64,000 bases of DNA, taken from contig CM060180.1 in assembly GCA_030549775.1 (NCBI GenBank), forward strand, positions 89,319,172 through 89,383,171, read 5' to 3'. Both the position numbers and the translations under genes were made by a program. How positions within the stretch are numbered: the stretch's first letter is position 1; each line of letters begins with the position of its first letter. Positions 62,601 through 64,000 of the stretch are shown piece after piece. This DNA comes from Tamarix chinensis. Its lineage: Eukaryota > Streptophyta > Magnoliopsida > Caryophyllales > Tamaricaceae. Under the pieces are notes generated by a model. That model saw nothing but the letters and a program-made list of their open reading frames with translations, had not been told where the DNA came from and searched no databases.

Positions 62601-63239
62601 TAAAAATAAAACAACACATGTGTTGGTAAAAAAAATGGATGGTAAACATACCAGTCACTACATTTTGTTGTCGATCAACCTTTTCCTGGCTAATGACATT
62701 TAGGCATTCATTGACTTTCCTCCCTCATATCCTGCTTGATACCTTCTAGTACCATGATTTTGTCCTTCTCTCTAAGGAATGGGTAAGGCCTTTATGGACT
62801 CTCATTAGCCTCCTTAGGTTATGCACCAGCTAGGGTAGGTGCCCTCTATAGAAAATGCTATGGCAGTGGCTAATAGGTCTATTAATGATAAGCCTACTAT
62901 TGCGGTACCAATGGTCCCCTCTAGTACTACACTCAAATTAACAATGGCCATTATAACAAAAAAAGTTGGCAATAAGAAGGTATACCCTTGCAATATCATC
63001 CTAGATGTTCTTCACCACACTATGGAGAGAAAGAATGTCTCGCCAACTGTTAATATCTAATTAGACCACCTATCTAACTTTTATACTAGAACCTTGAAGG
63101 TCCACCTCCTCACAACTTTATCCTACCTTTAGAACCCAATTTCTCTAGATTCTTCTTACTTAGGATGGAATTCTTATCCCAAACCATCATAGTGATGACA
63201 CACACTCGCTTATACAAGGTGGTTAAGTACTAGAAGGCC
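62601..63239. other. Unassigned, perhaps decayed gag region
   Basis: Upstream of the protease in the gypsy reading direction, so gag is expected. I recognise no capsid or zinc-knuckle motif. Overlapping 61-73-residue frames on both strands (62814-63060) cannot be assigned. Confidence 0.35.
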
Positions 63240-64000
63240 ACTACATCCATCATTCTATGGGTTGGTGGTAGCTAGAGAGGGAGAGAAAATAAAGGATGGT
63301 AGAGGAAAGTGAGGATTTCAAGGTTGTGGTTAATAGCATAGCAACCATAAGAGGAGAAAAGAAAATAGAAGAGGAAGTGAAGCTAGGGGACTATGAGGTG
63401 GTGATGGTGGTGATAATGGGCGATGAAAAAAATAATGTAGAGAAAGGAAATAAAAAGGAGGCTTGGCTTGGGTTAGGGAAGATGGTAGAGAGATGGATGG
63501 TTGTTGGGTGATATTTGACAATGACGATAAGGTAGGGAGGAGGAGGAGAAATGAGTCTCGGGTGGTAACATTAGGTGTGGTGTGGGGCAATGATGAAAAT
63601 AGGGTAAGGATTGGTGTGTCGTGATGGGAGGAGAAAGGAAAAGAAGGAAAGGAAAGGAAAGAAGAAGAAGGAGAGTTTTGTATGCATGTATATGTGTGTG
63701 TATACATACATACATACATACATACATCTATGTATGCATATATTAGAAGGTCAATGAGAAAGGAAAAGGATAAGGAGAGTCGATTGGAATTTGGCGTGCC
63801 AAGGGTAGGTGAGGGAAATGGCAGAGGTGCAAGTAGTTGTTGGTGTAGGGCAAGTGTGCAAAGGTAGGTTGTGAAGGCTGAGGTATAGGGCTGGGTTATA
63901 AGTTATATGACAGAGAAGAGAAAAGGAAGAGAAGATGATGTGTAGGGAGTAGGTAAGGCTTTAATTGGGAAAAATGAGGAAAGAGGGAAAGGAAAAGGAG
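63240..64000 (-). mobile_element. Gypsy LTR segment, cut by window edge
   Basis: 63240-63660 matches 46980-47450, and 63770-64000 matches 57740-58010, so this is the GA-rich middle of the same LTR family in minus orientation. It meets the pol remnant without the expected TGTAACACC boundary or a primer-binding site, so a deletion or a separate LTR copy is inferred. The small frames here are translations of GA/CT-biased DNA. Confidence 0.7.
63683..63743. repeat. (CATA)n microsatellite
   Basis: A tgtg run is followed by cata units. The same site in the copies at 47452 and 57700 also holds a simple repeat. Confidence 0.95.

Overview
This window looks like an intergenic, repeat-dense stretch of a flowering-plant nuclear genome. 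It is AT-rich, carries no intact host gene that I can recognise, and is built almost entirely of nested, decayed transposable elements. Plant origin rests on four things: a Cassandra LTR carrying a 5S-rRNA-like segment, Ty3/gypsy LTRs with TGTAATACCC...GTGTTACA ends, CACTA (En/Spm, TNP2) transposase remnants, and an endogenous caulimovirid-like sequence. I cannot name the species.

Layout. 1-3541: pieces of two LTR families. 3542-15344: a minus-strand CACTA remnant split by a non-autonomous Athila/Tat-like element (4046-12666, 5-bp target duplication atcca). That element itself contains a solo LTR (5270-7784, duplication ctatg) and a truncated LTR (8546 to about 11110). 15345-18984: AT-rich DNA with a tandem array of about 450-bp units. 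18985-30954: stacked gypsy LTRs, including a Cassandra solo LTR (24463-24768, duplication ggttg) inside a long LTR, and a 4948-bp solo LTR (25704-30651, duplication ataat). 30955-34158: AT-rich DNA with a diverged satellite-like array of about 255-bp units. 34159-36600: plus-strand gypsy integrase remnant interrupted by an insertion. 36655-39385: minus-strand Ty1/copia gag-pol remnant with one LTR. About 39900-43330: second CACTA TNP2 remnant. 43340-53412: more gypsy LTRs, with an inverted copy of about 890 bp of one LTR. About 53413-57540: plus-strand caulimovirid-like endogenous pararetrovirus remnant. 57545-64000: minus-strand gypsy protease-RT-RNaseH-integrase remnant with LTR sequence on both sides.

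None of the coding remnants is open over its full length. All carry stops, frameshifts or truncations, so the region is probably inert at the protein level. The sequence features that look best preserved are regulatory or structural: the Pol III-type box in Cassandra, TATA boxes in the long LTRs, and a 48-bp minisatellite that recurs inside LTRs of one gypsy lineage. Family assignments come from recognised motifs read by eye. No database search was run.
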